Shown piece after piece: positions 23,564 to 33,474 of a DNA stretch of 64,000 nucleotides. How positions within the stretch are numbered: position 1 is the stretch's first letter; each line of letters opens with the position of its first letter. This DNA comes from an uncultured Prevotella sp. Lineage in GTDB: Bacteria; Bacteroidota; Bacteroidia; Bacteroidales; Bacteroidaceae. The notes under the pieces are model-generated. The model did not search any database. It was not told where the DNA came from and saw nothing but the letters and a program-made list of their open reading frames with translations. Both the position numbers and the translations under genes were made by a program. The DNA lies in NCBI GenBank assembly GCA_946404405.1, contig CAMJDL010000009.1:1-64000 (forward strand), written 5' to 3'.

Positions 23564-25795
23564 TCATGACTTGACGTCGAACAGCACCTTGCCGTCGCCA
23601 TCGACGTTCACCTCGATATGGTCGCCTGGCTTGATCTTGCCAGCAATCATCATCTTTGAGATGGGGTGACGCAGTTCCTTACGGATAATGCCCAGCACAG
23701 GACGTGCACCATACTGCTGATTGTAGCCACGCAGTGCGATGGTCTGTCGTGCCTCGGGTGTTAGTGTCAGCGTGATGTCCTGCTCTGCCAACAACTTCAA
23801 CAGTCCCTTCATGTGAATGTCGAAGATCTGAGCCACCGTCTTGTCGGTAATTGGCGAGAACGGCACAATCTCAGTCAGACGGGCCAGAAACTCTGGACGG
23901 AAGTAACCCTGCATGATATCCATCAACTCGTTGTTCTCGGGGATGACACCACTATTGAAACGTTCGACGATAGTCTGTGCACCAATATTGGAGGTAAACA
24001 GGATGAGGGCATTCGAGAAATCACCGACACGACCCAGACGGTCATGCAGCTTACCCTCGTCCAGAATCTGCAGGAACAGGTCGAATACCGACTTATGTGC
24101 TTTCTCGATTTCGTCGAAGAGGACTACGCTATATGGGTTCTGGCGAATCTTGTTCACCAGCAAGCCACCCTCCTCATAGCCTACATATCCCGGAGGCGCA
24201 CCATAGAGCAGAGCTACTGAGTGCTCTTCCTTGAACTCAGACATATCAAAACGCAACAGGGCGCTCTCGTCACCGAACAAGAATTCAGCCAATGCCTTCG
24301 AGAGTTCTGTTTTACCAGTACCCGTCGGACCTAAGAAGAAGAACGAGCCCATGGGCTGTCCCTTCTTGCTCAATCCTGAGCGGGCCTCATAGACGGCATC
24401 CAGCACTTTCCTGACAGCATGATCCTGTCCGACCACACGCTTCTTCAGCGTCTCTTCACCACCCATCAGTCTGTCACGTTCCTGAGTTTGTACCTTACCG
24501 AGTGGAATACCTGTCTGACGAGCTACGGCAGCACTGAGATCCTCACAAGTCAGTATCATCTCAGGCGTTGCCTCCTCTGACGGTGTATTTTCCTTCTCTA
24601 TCTTGACATGCGACATGGTGCGGTCCAGCAAGTCGATGGCCGATGCCGGCAGACACTTCTCCGTGAGATAACGCTTAGCCAAACGGATGGATTCGTTGAG
24701 CACATCCTCGGCAACGGTCAAACGGTGATACTCCTCGTAGGATGGTATCACACCCTTCAGAATCTCCAACGTATGTACAGCATCGGGCTCCTCAACGGAA
24801 ATCTTCTCGATATTTGAGGTCATCTCCTTATCGGTCTCGATATTCTTGGTAAAACCGTCGATACTTGAAGTACACAGCAACTGAAGGCGTCCCTTGCTCA
24901 GCTCGTTCTTCAGCAGTGTAGAACAGCCGAAGAGAGCACCCTGCTTGTCGAAGATCTTGTCTATCTTCTCAATGATAAGCACAGCATTTTGCAGCGCCTC
25001 CACCTCGTTGATGATACTCTTAAAGCGGTCTTCGACCTCTCCCTTGTATTGGGCATCACCACCCAAGGCTGCCAGATCAAGCTCGTAGGCTACGGCATCA
25101 TTCAGAAAACTGGGAGCACGACCATCAACAAGTTCATGGACGAAGCCATTGATGAGCGACGTCTTGCCGACACCAGCCTCACCGGTTATCAACAGGTTGG
25201 CCTTGGTCTTTCTGCCTAATATTTCGTAAATAATGGCTATTTCATCTTCAAAACCGATGACATGGTCCAAGTTGCCTGCACGGGCAATGGCAGTCTTATC
25301 GATGCAATACTTGGCAATATTACCCTTACCGCCTGCTGTTGGTGTATGCTTGGTCAACTCAGCACCTTCCATATAGGGTGCTTCGACGCAGGCACCACCA
25401 CCCATCTTGGCACTAATCTCCGACGGGGTGAGAGGCAGGGTCTTCAGCTGGTCGAAACTAAAGCCCACTCCTGGCGTCACCAATGAGGCCAGAATACATA
25501 CGGGAGTCGTCTCGTCAAGGTCGAACTTAACTTTGTAGTTGTCTGCTTCCTCCAACACGGCGACAGACTCATCAGAATAGTCAAGGTCGCGCATGGGCTT
25601 CACGGCACGTGGAGCCATCTGCATCTGTACGTCTGCCCAATCTTGCAAATAGTAGTAGTCTTTGTCCATTTCAGTTTCCAAAAAACGGACAAGACCCATT
25701 TCCTTGTGAAGGACAGCTTTGAAAAGATGAGCAGGATAGATAGCATCACTTTGATGCTCTTCAGCGAACGAATTTGCAATTGTTCTTATATCCAT
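23564..25795 (-). CDS. clpV: T6SS sheath-disassembly AAA+ ATPase ClpV/TssH
   Basis: ClpV pulls apart contracted TssB/TssC sheaths so they can be reused. The 743-residue product has the Clp N-domain (residues 1-140) and two AAA+ modules. AAA1 has Walker A GEAGVGKTS (205-213) and pore loop QYKGEVEDRF, but its Walker B reads LIIEKIDKIF (expected IDE) and the paired arginine-finger position reads EMTSNIEKI, so AAA1 may bind but probably not hydrolyse ATP. AAA2 is intact: GPTGTGKTE (489-497), VVLFDEIEKAH, pore loop GYVGYEEGG and arginine finger FLARLTEIV. The middle coiled-coil insertion of ClpB is very short here, as in ClpA/ClpV-like proteins. The gene leads the cluster, with a -7 box at 25835-25842. 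Confidence 0.9.
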   Translation of the reverse strand: MDIRTIANSFAEEHQSDAIYPAHLFKAVLHKEMGLVRFLETEMDKDYYYLQDWADVQMQMAPRAVKPMRDLDYSDESVAVLEEADNYKVKFDLDETTPVCILASLVTPGVGFSFDQLKTLPLTPSEISAKMGGGACVEAPYMEGAELTKHTPTAGGKGNIAKYCIDKTAIARAGNLDHVIGFEDEIAIIYEILGRKTKANLLITGEAGVGKTSLINGFVHELVDGRAPSFLNDAVAYELDLAALGGDAQYKGEVEDRFKSIINEVEALQNAVLIIEKIDKIFDKQGALFGCSTLLKNELSKGRLQLLCTSSIDGFTKNIETDKEMTSNIEKISVEEPDAVHTLEILKGVIPSYEEYHRLTVAEDVLNESIRLAKRYLTEKCLPASAIDLLDRTMSHVKIEKENTPSEEATPEMILTCEDLSAAVARQTGIPLGKVQTQERDRLMGGEETLKKRVVGQDHAVRKVLDAVYEARSGLSKKGQPMGSFFFLGPTGTGKTELSKALAEFLFGDESALLRFDMSEFKEEHSVALLYGAPPGYVGYEEGGLLVNKIRQNPYSVVLFDEIEKAHKSVFDLFLQILDEGKLHDRLGRVGDFSNALILFTSNIGAQTIVERFNSGVIPENNELMDIMQGYFRPEFLARLTEIVPFSPITDKTVAQIFDIHMKGLLKLLAEQDITLTLTPEARQTIALRGYNQQYGARPVLGIIRKELRHPISKMMIAGKIKPGDHIEVNVDGDGKVLFDVKS

Positions 25796-25834
25796 ATAGC
25801 AAAATTTATAGAGTTTTTATTTAGTATATGGATG

Positions 25835-25842
25835 CAAAGATA
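25835..25842 (-). promoter_or_regulatory. -7 promoter box of the clpV transcript
   Basis: TATCTTTG on the minus strand, 40 nt before the clpV start. Confidence 0.7.
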
Positions 25843-25928
25843 CGAAAAAACGATGAAAAACCCACTATTTTACTAATAAAATATGAGGCGCAAAATAAAA
25901 AAATTAATATTTTTTATGGTTTGTAGAA

Positions 25929-26444
25929 TTATGGTCGACTGTTAGCGGCGTTTGTTGACTTCATTAAATCCTTTTTCATCTCCTGCCAGAAAGGCGTAAT
26001 GCCCTTTGAACCTTCGTTGGTCTCCAGATCAAGCTCAGGGAGTTCTATCTCTTCATCAGCCAGGAAAGGTACAATGATATCATTATATTTTTGGACAAAT
26101 ACCGTTGCCACACCTTGTGATATAATGCCAAGTTCCTTAGCTGCACGCCACGACAGGTCGATGATACGTCCGCGAACATATGGTCCACGGTCCGTCACCC
26201 TTACAACTACGCTACGTCCGTTGGCAGGATTGTAGACCTTCAGCTTAGTACCGAACGGGTAGGTGCGGTGGGCACAAGTCAGACTGTCCAGATGCAACCG
26301 TTCGCCACTGGCCGTCTTGCGTCCATGGAACTTTTGGGCATAGAACGAGGCTTTACCCTTCTGCTGGACTTGTGCCTGAAGAAGGGTAAAACCAATTGCC
26401 AACAATAGTGTCGCTACAAGCGATATCTTTAGTTTATGAATCAT
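25929..26444 (-). CDS. rlpA: RlpA-like septal-ring lytic transglycosylase family protein
   Basis: RlpA proteins have a double-psi beta-barrel that cleaves denuded peptidoglycan or binds it at the septum. The 171-residue product has a signal peptide ([24 protein letters not shown]) and the barrel at residues ~30-125: [57 protein letters not shown] and a conserved AAKELGI helix. The Asp in VTDRGPY and the His in CAHRTYPFG match catalytic positions. There is no SPOR domain, which is common in Bacteroidota. It follows gdhA by 23 nt on the same strand. Confidence 0.9.
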   Translation of the reverse strand: MIHKLKISLVATLLLAIGFTLLQAQVQQKGKASFYAQKFHGRKTASGERLHLDSLTCAHRTYPFGTKLKVYNPANGRSVVVRVTDRGPYVRGRIIDLSWRAAKELGIISQGVATVFVQKYNDIIVPFLADEEIELPELDLETNEGSKGITPFWQEMKKDLMKSTNAANSRP

Positions 26445-26467
26445 ACATGTTGCGACGCCCCTGGAGT

Positions 26468-27808
26468 CTATACGACACCTTGGGCGAGCATGGCCTTAGC
26501 CACCTTCATGAAGCCTGCCACGTTGGCGCCTTTCACGTAGTTGACATAACCATTTGGCTCCTTGCCGTACTTTACACACTGCTCATGAATACCAGACATA
26601 ATCTGGTGCAGACGCTGGTCGACCTCATCAGCCGTCCATGACATACGCATGGAGTTCTGCGTCATCTCCAGACCTGAGGTAGCCACACCACCAGCATTGA
26701 CAGCCTTGCCTGGTGCAAAGAGTTGTCCGGCAGCAATGAACTTGTTGACAGCCTCAGCCGTACAGCCCATATTCGACACCTCTGCAACGCACAATGGTTT
26801 CTGAGCCAATATCTTATCAGCATCCTCACCATTCAGTTCGTTCTGGGTGGCACAAGGCAGATAGATGTCGGCCTTCTGCTCCCACGGTTTCTTGCCTTCG
26901 AAGAACTTTGAGCCTGGGAATTCTTCCTCATAAGGCTGACAGATGTCATTGCCCGAGGCACGCAGTTCCAACAGATAGTCTATCTTTTCAGCATCCAAAC
27001 CAGCAGGGTCATAAATATAGCCGTCAGGACCACTGATGGTAATAACCTTGGCACCCAGTTCAGTAGCCTTCTTGGCAGCACCCCATGCAACATTGCCGAA
27101 GCCTGACAGGGCAATGGTCTTGCCCTTAATATCCAATCCATGCGTATCCATCATGTGATGGACAAAATAGAGGGCACCATAACCTGTGGCCTCAGGACGC
27201 AGGATAGAGCCACCCCACTCCATGCCCTTACCCGTCAAGGTAGCGCCATGGAACTGACTGGTAATACGCTTATATTGTCCGAAGAGGTATCCGATTTCAC
27301 GGGCACCTACACCGATGTCGCCAGCAGGTACGTCCATGTCAGGACCGATAACCTTGTAAAGCTCTGTCATAAACGACTGGCAGAACTTCATCACCTCGTT
27401 GTCGCTCTTGCCTCGGATAGAGAAATCGGAACCGCCTTTACCACCACCCATAGGCAGCGTGGTCAGTGCATTCTTGAAGGTCTGCTCGAAACCAAGGAAC
27501 TTCAAGATACTCAGATTGACGGATGCGTGGAAACGCAGGCCACCCTTATAAGGACCAATGGCACTATTAAATTGGACGCGATAGCCAAGATTTACCTGTA
27601 CCTCGCCCTTATCGTCAACCCAGGGTACACGGAATGTTGTAATCCGCTCGGGTTCTACGATACGTTCCACAATCTTTGCCTTCTCGAATTCGGGGTGCTG
27701 GTTGTACACGTCCTTAATGGATTCCAACACCTCGCGCACTGCTTGTAGGAACTCTACTTCACCTGGATGTTTACGCTCCAGATTTTGCATAATTTTCTCA
27801 ACTTCCAT
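26468..27808 (-). CDS. gdhA: NADP-type glutamate dehydrogenase
   Basis: This enzyme makes glutamate from 2-oxoglutarate and ammonium, the main ammonium-assimilation route in many gut Bacteroidales. The 446-residue product matches the hexameric small [43 protein letters not shown] with the catalytic-region lysines, [20 protein letters not shown], and the Rossmann [20 protein letters not shown]. Length and motifs are normal. It has a -7 box at 27890-27897 and may be co-transcribed with rlpA downstream. Confidence 0.96.
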   Translation of the reverse strand: MEVEKIMQNLERKHPGEVEFLQAVREVLESIKDVYNQHPEFEKAKIVERIVEPERITTFRVPWVDDKGEVQVNLGYRVQFNSAIGPYKGGLRFHASVNLSILKFLGFEQTFKNALTTLPMGGGKGGSDFSIRGKSDNEVMKFCQSFMTELYKVIGPDMDVPAGDIGVGAREIGYLFGQYKRITSQFHGATLTGKGMEWGGSILRPEATGYGALYFVHHMMDTHGLDIKGKTIALSGFGNVAWGAAKKATELGAKVITISGPDGYIYDPAGLDAEKIDYLLELRASGNDICQPYEEEFPGSKFFEGKKPWEQKADIYLPCATQNELNGEDADKILAQKPLCVAEVSNMGCTAEAVNKFIAAGQLFAPGKAVNAGGVATSGLEMTQNSMRMSWTADEVDQRLHQIMSGIHEQCVKYGKEPNGYVNYVKGANVAGFMKVAKAMLAQGVV

Positions 27809-27889
27809 AGTAAAAGCCTTTAAGTTTTATAAGTTAGTAGGTGCCGTCTATAAACAACGACTCCTTTTCAGTTTGTCAGTTTGACAACG

Positions 27890-27897
27890 CAAAAATA
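27890..27897 (-). promoter_or_regulatory. -7 promoter box of gdhA
   Basis: TATTTTTG on the minus strand, 82 nt upstream of the gdhA start. Confidence 0.5.
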
Positions 27898-27976
27898 AGG
27901 AATTTCCTTCAAATGGCAATGGAAATTCCCTATTTTTTTTTGTTGAAAAGTTACATTTTGTTAAATCTACCCTGTT

Positions 27977-29482
27977 TTATATGAGTTTGAGGGTACCCAT
28001 CAGGTAAACCAAGCCAAATCCGAGCACCATGGAGACGATACCCATAATAATACCAATCTTCGACATTTCGCTCTGCTTGACATAGCCTGTAGCGAAGGCC
28101 AGAGCGTTCGGTGGAGTAGAGATGGGCAGAATCATAGCCGACGATGCTGCAATGGCCACACCTATGAGCACAGTGCCTGTACCGCCGATAGGTGCGAGCT
28201 TGTCGCCCATGGCACCGCAAACCACAGCGAGGATAGGCATCAGCAGGGCAGCCGTTGCCGAGTTGGATATGAAGTTCGACAGCATATAGCAGATGGCGCC
28301 ACCAAGTATCAGGATGAGCAACGGCGAGAACTCGCCGAAGGGGATGCTCTCGACGGCATTGGCAGCCAAACCAGAGGCATTCAGTCCGTAACCCAGTGCG
28401 AAACCACCGGCAACCATCCAGATGACTGACCAGTTAATCTGCTCGAGGTCGCGCTTATTGATGACACCCGTCAGGGCGAATATGCAGAACGGTACCATAG
28501 CCACGGTATTGGCGTTGATGCCGGTAACACGGTCGGAGAGCCAGAGTGCTACGGTGAGGATGAATGTGAAGATGACCACCTTAGAATGGAAGCCTTTCTG
28601 CATGCCACCGTCAATCTTCAGTTCAACGGTCTTCTGACTGAACGGGAAGAACTTCAGTAGCAGGCGCCAGCTAATGAACAGCAGGACGACAACCAAGGGG
28701 AACATGAACATCATCCACTGTCCGAAACCAAGGCCCATATTCAGTCCCTCAGGATCGTTCAGATACTTCAGGGCGATGTTGTTGGGAGGTGTACCGATAG
28801 GTGTACCCATACCACCGAGGTTGGCTGCAACGGGAATTGACATGGCCAGCGCAATGCGGCCCTTACCCTCAGGTGGCAGCTGGCGGAATACTGGTGTCAG
28901 GAAGGTTAGCATCATAGCGGCAGTAGCTGTGTTCGACACGAACATCGAGAACAGACCCGTTACAAGCAGGAAACCCAGCAGCACCATCTCACTCCTTGTG
29001 CCGAAAGGCTTCAGCAGCACCTTGGCCAACTGGGCGTCGAGACCCGTCTTTGTGGCAGCGATAGCCAGCACGAAACCACCAATAAACAGCATGATGACGG
29101 GGTCGGCGAAGCAAGCCATAACGCCCTTGTAAGAGAGCAACTTGCCTACCTCTTCCTCGTTGACCATCGGGGCAATACCACTGTCCGTACAGAACAGCAG
29201 CATCATAACCATGATAGCGATTGACGTAGCCCATGAGCTGACAATCTCGAGAATCCACATCAGTGTAGCAAAGGCAAAGATGGCGATGACACGCTGTTGT
29301 ACCACTGTAAGATTCTGGATGCCGAACCATTCGGTAGGCATATTCCAAAGTAATAATGTAACAAATGCTACCAAGGCAATCTTGATAGCACGTTTGGTAC
29401 CATCCTCGGGATGATACTTGCGCTGATGGCGTAACTTATGGTACGTCTCAACGAGATGGAATCCTTCGTAAATGTGAAACAT
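27977..29482 (-). CDS. SLC13/DASS-family sodium-coupled dicarboxylate transporter
   Basis: DASS proteins take up or exchange succinate and related acids with sodium. The 501-residue product has about 11-12 membrane spans. It carries the two DASS signature loops: SNTATAAMMLTFLTPV (about residue 200) and ISNSATAALLMPI (about residue 410), the SNT-type motifs that bind sodium and carboxylate. GMGTPIGTPPNNIA and ISTPPNALAFATGYVKQSE are further family motifs. A hydrophilic N-terminal ~30 residues precedes the first span. It has its own -7 box (29521-29528). Substrate cannot be decided from sequence; succinate export or exchange would fit a Prevotella-type fermenter. Confidence 0.9.
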   Translation of the reverse strand: MFHIYEGFHLVETYHKLRHQRKYHPEDGTKRAIKIALVAFVTLLLWNMPTEWFGIQNLTVVQQRVIAIFAFATLMWILEIVSSWATSIAIMVMMLLFCTDSGIAPMVNEEEVGKLLSYKGVMACFADPVIMLFIGGFVLAIAATKTGLDAQLAKVLLKPFGTRSEMVLLGFLLVTGLFSMFVSNTATAAMMLTFLTPVFRQLPPEGKGRIALAMSIPVAANLGGMGTPIGTPPNNIALKYLNDPEGLNMGLGFGQWMMFMFPLVVVLLFISWRLLLKFFPFSQKTVELKIDGGMQKGFHSKVVIFTFILTVALWLSDRVTGINANTVAMVPFCIFALTGVINKRDLEQINWSVIWMVAGGFALGYGLNASGLAANAVESIPFGEFSPLLILILGGAICYMLSNFISNSATAALLMPILAVVCGAMGDKLAPIGGTGTVLIGVAIAASSAMILPISTPPNALAFATGYVKQSEMSKIGIIMGIVSMVLGFGLVYLMGTLKLI

Positions 29483-29520
29483 ATATTAGTTCTAATGATT
29501 TTTGGTTTCTTTTCGGAGCG

Positions 29521-29528
29521 CAAAGGTA
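29521..29528 (-). promoter_or_regulatory. -7 promoter box of the DASS gene
   Basis: TACCTTTG on the minus strand, 39 nt before the start. The divergent gap 29529-29767 holds AGTGAAAAGTG word repeats at 29537-29565 and 29589-29617 and otherwise nothing I can name. Confidence 0.7.
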
Positions 29529-29536
29529 CAAAAAAG

Positions 29537-29617
29537 AAGTGAAAAGTGAAAAGTAAAGAGTGAAGAATTTGCTACCGCCTTTGTGTTTTTTCACTATTCA
29601 GTTTTTTCTTTTCACTC
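29537..29617. repeat. AGTGAAAAGTG word repeats, direct then inverted
   Basis: GAAGTGAAAAGTGAAAAGTA with AAGAGTGAAG after it (29536-29565), then TCACTATTCAG and TTTTCACTCC (29589-29617) in inverted sense. The pair can fold back over about 80 nt. Confidence 0.65.
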
Positions 29618-29767
29618 CATATCCAATGCTTTGCAACGTGGAGTTTACAAAATACATATCAGACAAAGGAGATTATAACGACATGGACAGCACATCGTGC
29701 GTACATTATTTTTATATGAAAAAGAAATTTTTCTTCCTTTTTACTTGCAAATATCAAATATTATTCA

Positions 29768-29775
29768 TAACTTTG
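29768..29775 (+). promoter_or_regulatory. -7 promoter box of the aquaporin gene
   Basis: TAACTTTG, with TTGC about 20 nt upstream as the -33 element; 48 nt before the ATG. Confidence 0.7.
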
Positions 29776-29823
29776 CGTCCATAAACGTTAATTCTTTTAA
29801 TCACACTTTAAAACACAAACATT

Positions 29824-30501
29824 ATGAAAAAGTATTTAGCAGAAATGGTGGGCACTATGGTGCTCGTGCTGATGGGCTGCGGTGTTGCCGTGAGCCTGGG
29901 TTGTGATCCTGTTAACAACATTCCCGCTGTAGTGGGTACGGCATTGGCTTTCGGATTGGCCGTTGTAGCTATGGCTTACACGATTGGCGGCATCTCAGGT
30001 TGCCACATCAACCCCGCTATCACACTGGGTTGTTTTATTGCCGGACGTATGAATGCCAAGGATTGTGGCATGTACATCCTGTTCCAGTGCATCGGTGCCT
30101 TCATCGGCTCTATCCTGCTCTACATTCTGACTGCTAACGTACCAGGTCTGGAGGGTACTGGTGCCAACGACCTGCAAGCCAACGTATCAGTATTGGGCGG
30201 ACTGTTGGCCGAGATCATTTTCACCTGCGTATTCGTACTCGTCGTACTGGGTGCTACCGCTAAGACCAATGGTGCTACCAACAACTTCGCTGGTCTGGCT
30301 ATCGGTTTGAGCCTCGTACTGGTTCATCTGGTTTGTATCCGCTATACTGGTACTTCTGTGAACCCCGCTCGTTCGCTGGCCCCTGCTTTCTTCCAAGGAG
30401 GCACCGCATTGGCTAACCTCTGGATCTTCATCGTAGGTCCGTTTGTTGGCGGTGCTTTGGCTGCATGTATTTGGAAACTGATTGAACCCGCTGAGAAGTA
30501 A
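29824..30501 (+). CDS. Aquaporin (MIP family)
   Basis: The product is a six-span channel of 225 residues. Both NPA boxes are present: [11 protein letters not shown] (NPA at residues 63-65) and [13 protein letters not shown] near residue 180. The latter form, NPARS, is typical of water-selective AqpZ-type channels rather than glycerol facilitators. The length also fits AqpZ. The start is the ATG at 29824, within an A-rich context. The GH3 gene begins 4 nt after its stop, so the two are probably co-transcribed, although no metabolic link is obvious. Confidence 0.93.
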   Translation: MKKYLAEMVGTMVLVLMGCGVAVSLGCDPVNNIPAVVGTALAFGLAVVAMAYTIGGISGCHINPAITLGCFIAGRMNAKDCGMYILFQCIGAFIGSILLYILTANVPGLEGTGANDLQANVSVLGGLLAEIIFTCVFVLVVLGATAKTNGATNNFAGLAIGLSLVLVHLVCIRYTGTSVNPARSLAPAFFQGGTALANLWIFIVGPFVGGALAACIWKLIEPAEK

Positions 30502-30505
30502 GTTG

Positions 30506-32974
30506 ATGAGACACATTTTAACGACCGTTGTGCTGATGCTGACCGCTGTGACAGCATCAGCACAATTTGCTATTCCTCGTGATGCGAAGTTGGAGGCAAA
30601 GGTAGAGAAGACGCTCCAGAAGATGACCCTCGACGAGAAAATTGGTCAGATGCTGGAGCTAAACCTCGACGTGATGGGTAAAACCATAGTAGAGAACGCC
30701 AAGGTAGACCGTGAGAAGGTGCGCTCAGTGCTCCAGCAATACGGCAGGCCAGCTGGCGAGATTGATGCTATGACGAAGATGACCGATCAGGAAATCATCG
30801 ACAAGTTAGGTAATTTCCCTGTAGACATCTATCAGGGCGAGACTAAGCGCGTTTGGAAACTCAATGAGACTATGCTCGACACCCTGATTTCTAAGTGGAA
30901 GGTCGGTTCTATTCTGAATGCTCCAGGCACTCGCGCTCCGAGTGTAGCCCAGTGGCAGGAGTGGATACAACTTATTCAGAAGAAGTCGATGAAGTATCTG
31001 GGTATCCCCGATATCTACGGTTTGGATCATAACCATGGCGTTACCTATACTCAGGGCGGAACTCTCTTCCCACAGCCCATCAATCTGGGAGCATCGTTTA
31101 ATACAGAGCTGGCACGTGTAGGAGCGGAGATTACTGCCTATGAGAGTCGTGCGGCCAACTGCCCTTGGGTTTATAATCCAGTAGTAGACCTGAGTCGTGA
31201 TCCCCGTTGGCCACGTGTTTACGAGAGCTTTGGCGAGGATGCTATCGTGAACTCAAAGATGGTTGTTGCAGAGATTAAGGGTTATCAGGGCGATGATCCT
31301 AACCATATTGATCAGTACCACGTAGGTACCAGCACCAAGCACTACTTTGCCTATGGCGCACCTTGGACTGGTAAGGACCGTACTCCTGCATACCTCTCTC
31401 CGCAGATGATTCGCGAGAAATACTTCGAGCCATTCAAGCAGGCTGCACTTGCCGGAACATTGACCATGATGGTTAACTCGGCTTCTATCAACGGTGTGCC
31501 CGTTCATGCCAGCTATGAGTATCTTACCAAGTGGCTTAAGGAAGACCTACAGTGGGACGGATTCCTGGTGACCGATTGGGCTGATATCAACAATTTGTAC
31601 TCACGCGAAAAGGTTGCTAAGGACAAGAAGGATGCCATCCGTATTGCCATCAATGCTGGTATCGATATGTCAATGGACCCATACAGCGTAGAGTTCTGTG
31701 TTCTGCTTAAGGAACTTGTAAACGAGGGTAAGGTTAAGATGAGCCGTATTGATGATGCAGTACGCAGAATCCTGCGTGCCAAGTATCGTCTGGGACTCTT
31801 TGATAAACCAAACACCGGTGGTAAGGGCTTCGAGAAGTTTGGTTGTGATGAGTTTGCTAAAGCATCTCTTAAGGCTGCTGAGGAATCAGAAGTTCTCCTT
31901 AAGAACGAGGGAAATATTCTGCCTTTGGCTAAGGGTAAGAAGATTCTGTTGACTGGTCCTAACGCTAACCAGATGCGTTGTCTGCACGGTGGTTGGAGCT
32001 ACACTTGGCAGGGTTCTAAGGCTGAGGATCTCTCAGAGAAGTATAACACCATCTACGAGGCTCTTTGCAATAAGTATGGCAAGGAGAATATTATTCTTGA
32101 ACAAGGCGTGACCTATAATGAGAATGGTGCCTACTACGATGAGAACGAGCCTCAGATTCAGAAGGCTGTAGATGCAGCTGTCAAAGCTGACGTTATTATT
32201 GCGTGTATTGGTGAGAACTCCTATACTGAGACGCCAGGAAACCTGAATGACCTATGGCTTTCCAAGAACCAGCGCGATCTTGTTAAGGAACTGTCCAAGA
32301 CGGGGAAGCCTATCGTTTTGGTACTTAACGAGGGTCGTCCACGTCTTATTGCTGATATCGAGCCATTGGCTAAAGCTGTTGTTGATATCCTGATTCCAGG
32401 TAACTATGGTGGCGATGCACTCGCAAACTTGCTTGCAGGTGATGTTAACTTCTCTGCCAAGATGCCTTACACCTATCCTCGTGAGATTAACTCGTTGAAC
32501 ACTTATGACTATAAGGTTAGCGAGGAAGTAGGTACTATGGCTGGTGCTTACAACTACGATGCAAAAGTTAGTCTCCAATGGCCTTTCGGCTACGGCTTGA
32601 GCTATACCACCTATGAGTATTCGAATCTGAAGGTTGACAAAGCATCATTCGCTGCCGATGACATCCTCACAGTTAGCGTCGATGTGAAGAATACGGGCAG
32701 TCGTGCCGGCAAGGAGGCCGTTCTGCTTTACAGCAGCGATCTGATTGCTTCTATCGTTCCTGATAATAAGCGCCTGCGCGACTTTACGAAAATCGAGCTG
32801 CAGCCTGGCGAGACCAAGACCGTTTCCTTCCAATTGCCTGCCAAGAATCTCGCTTTCGTAGGTGCTGACGGTCGCTGGACACTCGAAAAGGGCGACTTCC
32901 TGTTGAAGGTAGGCCGTCTGACAGTGCTAACCGTATGTAGTGAAACCAAAATATGGGACACGCCAAACATCTAA
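30506..32974 (+). CDS. Secreted GH3 family beta-glucosidase
   Basis: GH3 enzymes release beta-linked glucose or xylose from oligosaccharides. The chosen ATG at 30506 gives a signal peptide ([20 protein letters not shown]) and lies 4 nt after the aquaporin stop. The 822-residue product has the GH3 N-terminal barrel ([57 protein letters not shown]) with the nucleophile Asp in [14 protein letters not shown], then the C-terminal alpha/beta domain and a fibronectin-III-like end ([29 protein letters not shown]). Periplasmic location is likely. The gene is unusual in lacking nearby polysaccharide-utilisation genes. Confidence 0.94.
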   Translation: MRHILTTVVLMLTAVTASAQFAIPRDAKLEAKVEKTLQKMTLDEKIGQMLELNLDVMGKTIVENAKVDREKVRSVLQQYGRPAGEIDAMTKMTDQEIIDKLGNFPVDIYQGETKRVWKLNETMLDTLISKWKVGSILNAPGTRAPSVAQWQEWIQLIQKKSMKYLGIPDIYGLDHNHGVTYTQGGTLFPQPINLGASFNTELARVGAEITAYESRAANCPWVYNPVVDLSRDPRWPRVYESFGEDAIVNSKMVVAEIKGYQGDDPNHIDQYHVGTSTKHYFAYGAPWTGKDRTPAYLSPQMIREKYFEPFKQAALAGTLTMMVNSASINGVPVHASYEYLTKWLKEDLQWDGFLVTDWADINNLYSREKVAKDKKDAIRIAINAGIDMSMDPYSVEFCVLLKELVNEGKVKMSRIDDAVRRILRAKYRLGLFDKPNTGGKGFEKFGCDEFAKASLKAAEESEVLLKNEGNILPLAKGKKILLTGPNANQMRCLHGGWSYTWQGSKAEDLSEKYNTIYEALCNKYGKENIILEQGVTYNENGAYYDENEPQIQKAVDAAVKADVIIACIGENSYTETPGNLNDLWLSKNQRDLVKELSKTGKPIVLVLNEGRPRLIADIEPLAKAVVDILIPGNYGGDALANLLAGDVNFSAKMPYTYPREINSLNTYDYKVSEEVGTMAGAYNYDAKVSLQWPFGYGLSYTTYEYSNLKVDKASFAADDILTVSVDVKNTGSRAGKEAVLLYSSDLIASIVPDNKRLRDFTKIELQPGETKTVSFQLPAKNLAFVGADGRWTLEKGDFLLKVGRLTVLTVCSETKIWDTPNI

Positions 32975-33423
32975 GTGATTCACTTGTTTTGATGTTAATG
33001 TCACTTTTGCTTCTAACGTATTTAAAGTCAGATTATTAGTTAAGGTGATATTACTTATTGTAATGTCACTATCTATCACTACAGTAAAACAAGTTGTTTT
33101 GGTGATGAAGGAATGGTACTTTACGGTGATAGAAGGGCCTTCTACGAAACCAAAACAACTTGTTTTACTGCAGTAGAAGCCGTCTCAGATACTAATAGTT
33201 GGTAGCTAATAGCAGCGTAGTGGCTTGTCAATAAGACGGGAGTATTGGAAAATAAAGCGTAATGTTTGTAGAGCGTCGAATTCTAAACATACCGAGTGAA
33301 AAGTGACAAGTGAGTTTTGCAAAAACGGCAGTCTGTTGCATCTGATTGCAAATAAAACAAAAAAAATGCGAGGACAGCATCAAATTCTTTATTCTTCACT
33401 TTTCACTTTTCACTTCTTTTTCG
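32975..33423. repeat. Gene-free 450 nt with inverted locus-specific words
   Basis: No gene is seen. ACAGTAAAACAAGTTGTTTT (about 33080-33099) recurs inverted as AAAACAACTTGTTTTACTG (about 33153-33171), with smaller GTGATA and TTGTTTTGATG copies before it. The likely effect is a foldback terminator after the GH3 gene. AGTGAAAAGTGACAAGTGAG (33295-33314) and TTCTTCACTTTTCACTTTTC (33391-33410) are word repeats of the general class. Confidence 0.7.
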
Positions 33424-33431
33424 TACCTTTG
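33424..33431 (+). promoter_or_regulatory. -7 promoter box of the aldolase gene
   Basis: TACCTTTG, 43 nt before the ATG at 33475. Confidence 0.75.
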
Positions 33432-33474
33432 CACTCGATTTCAAGGAATAGTTTTTCATTTAAATAATTCAACT

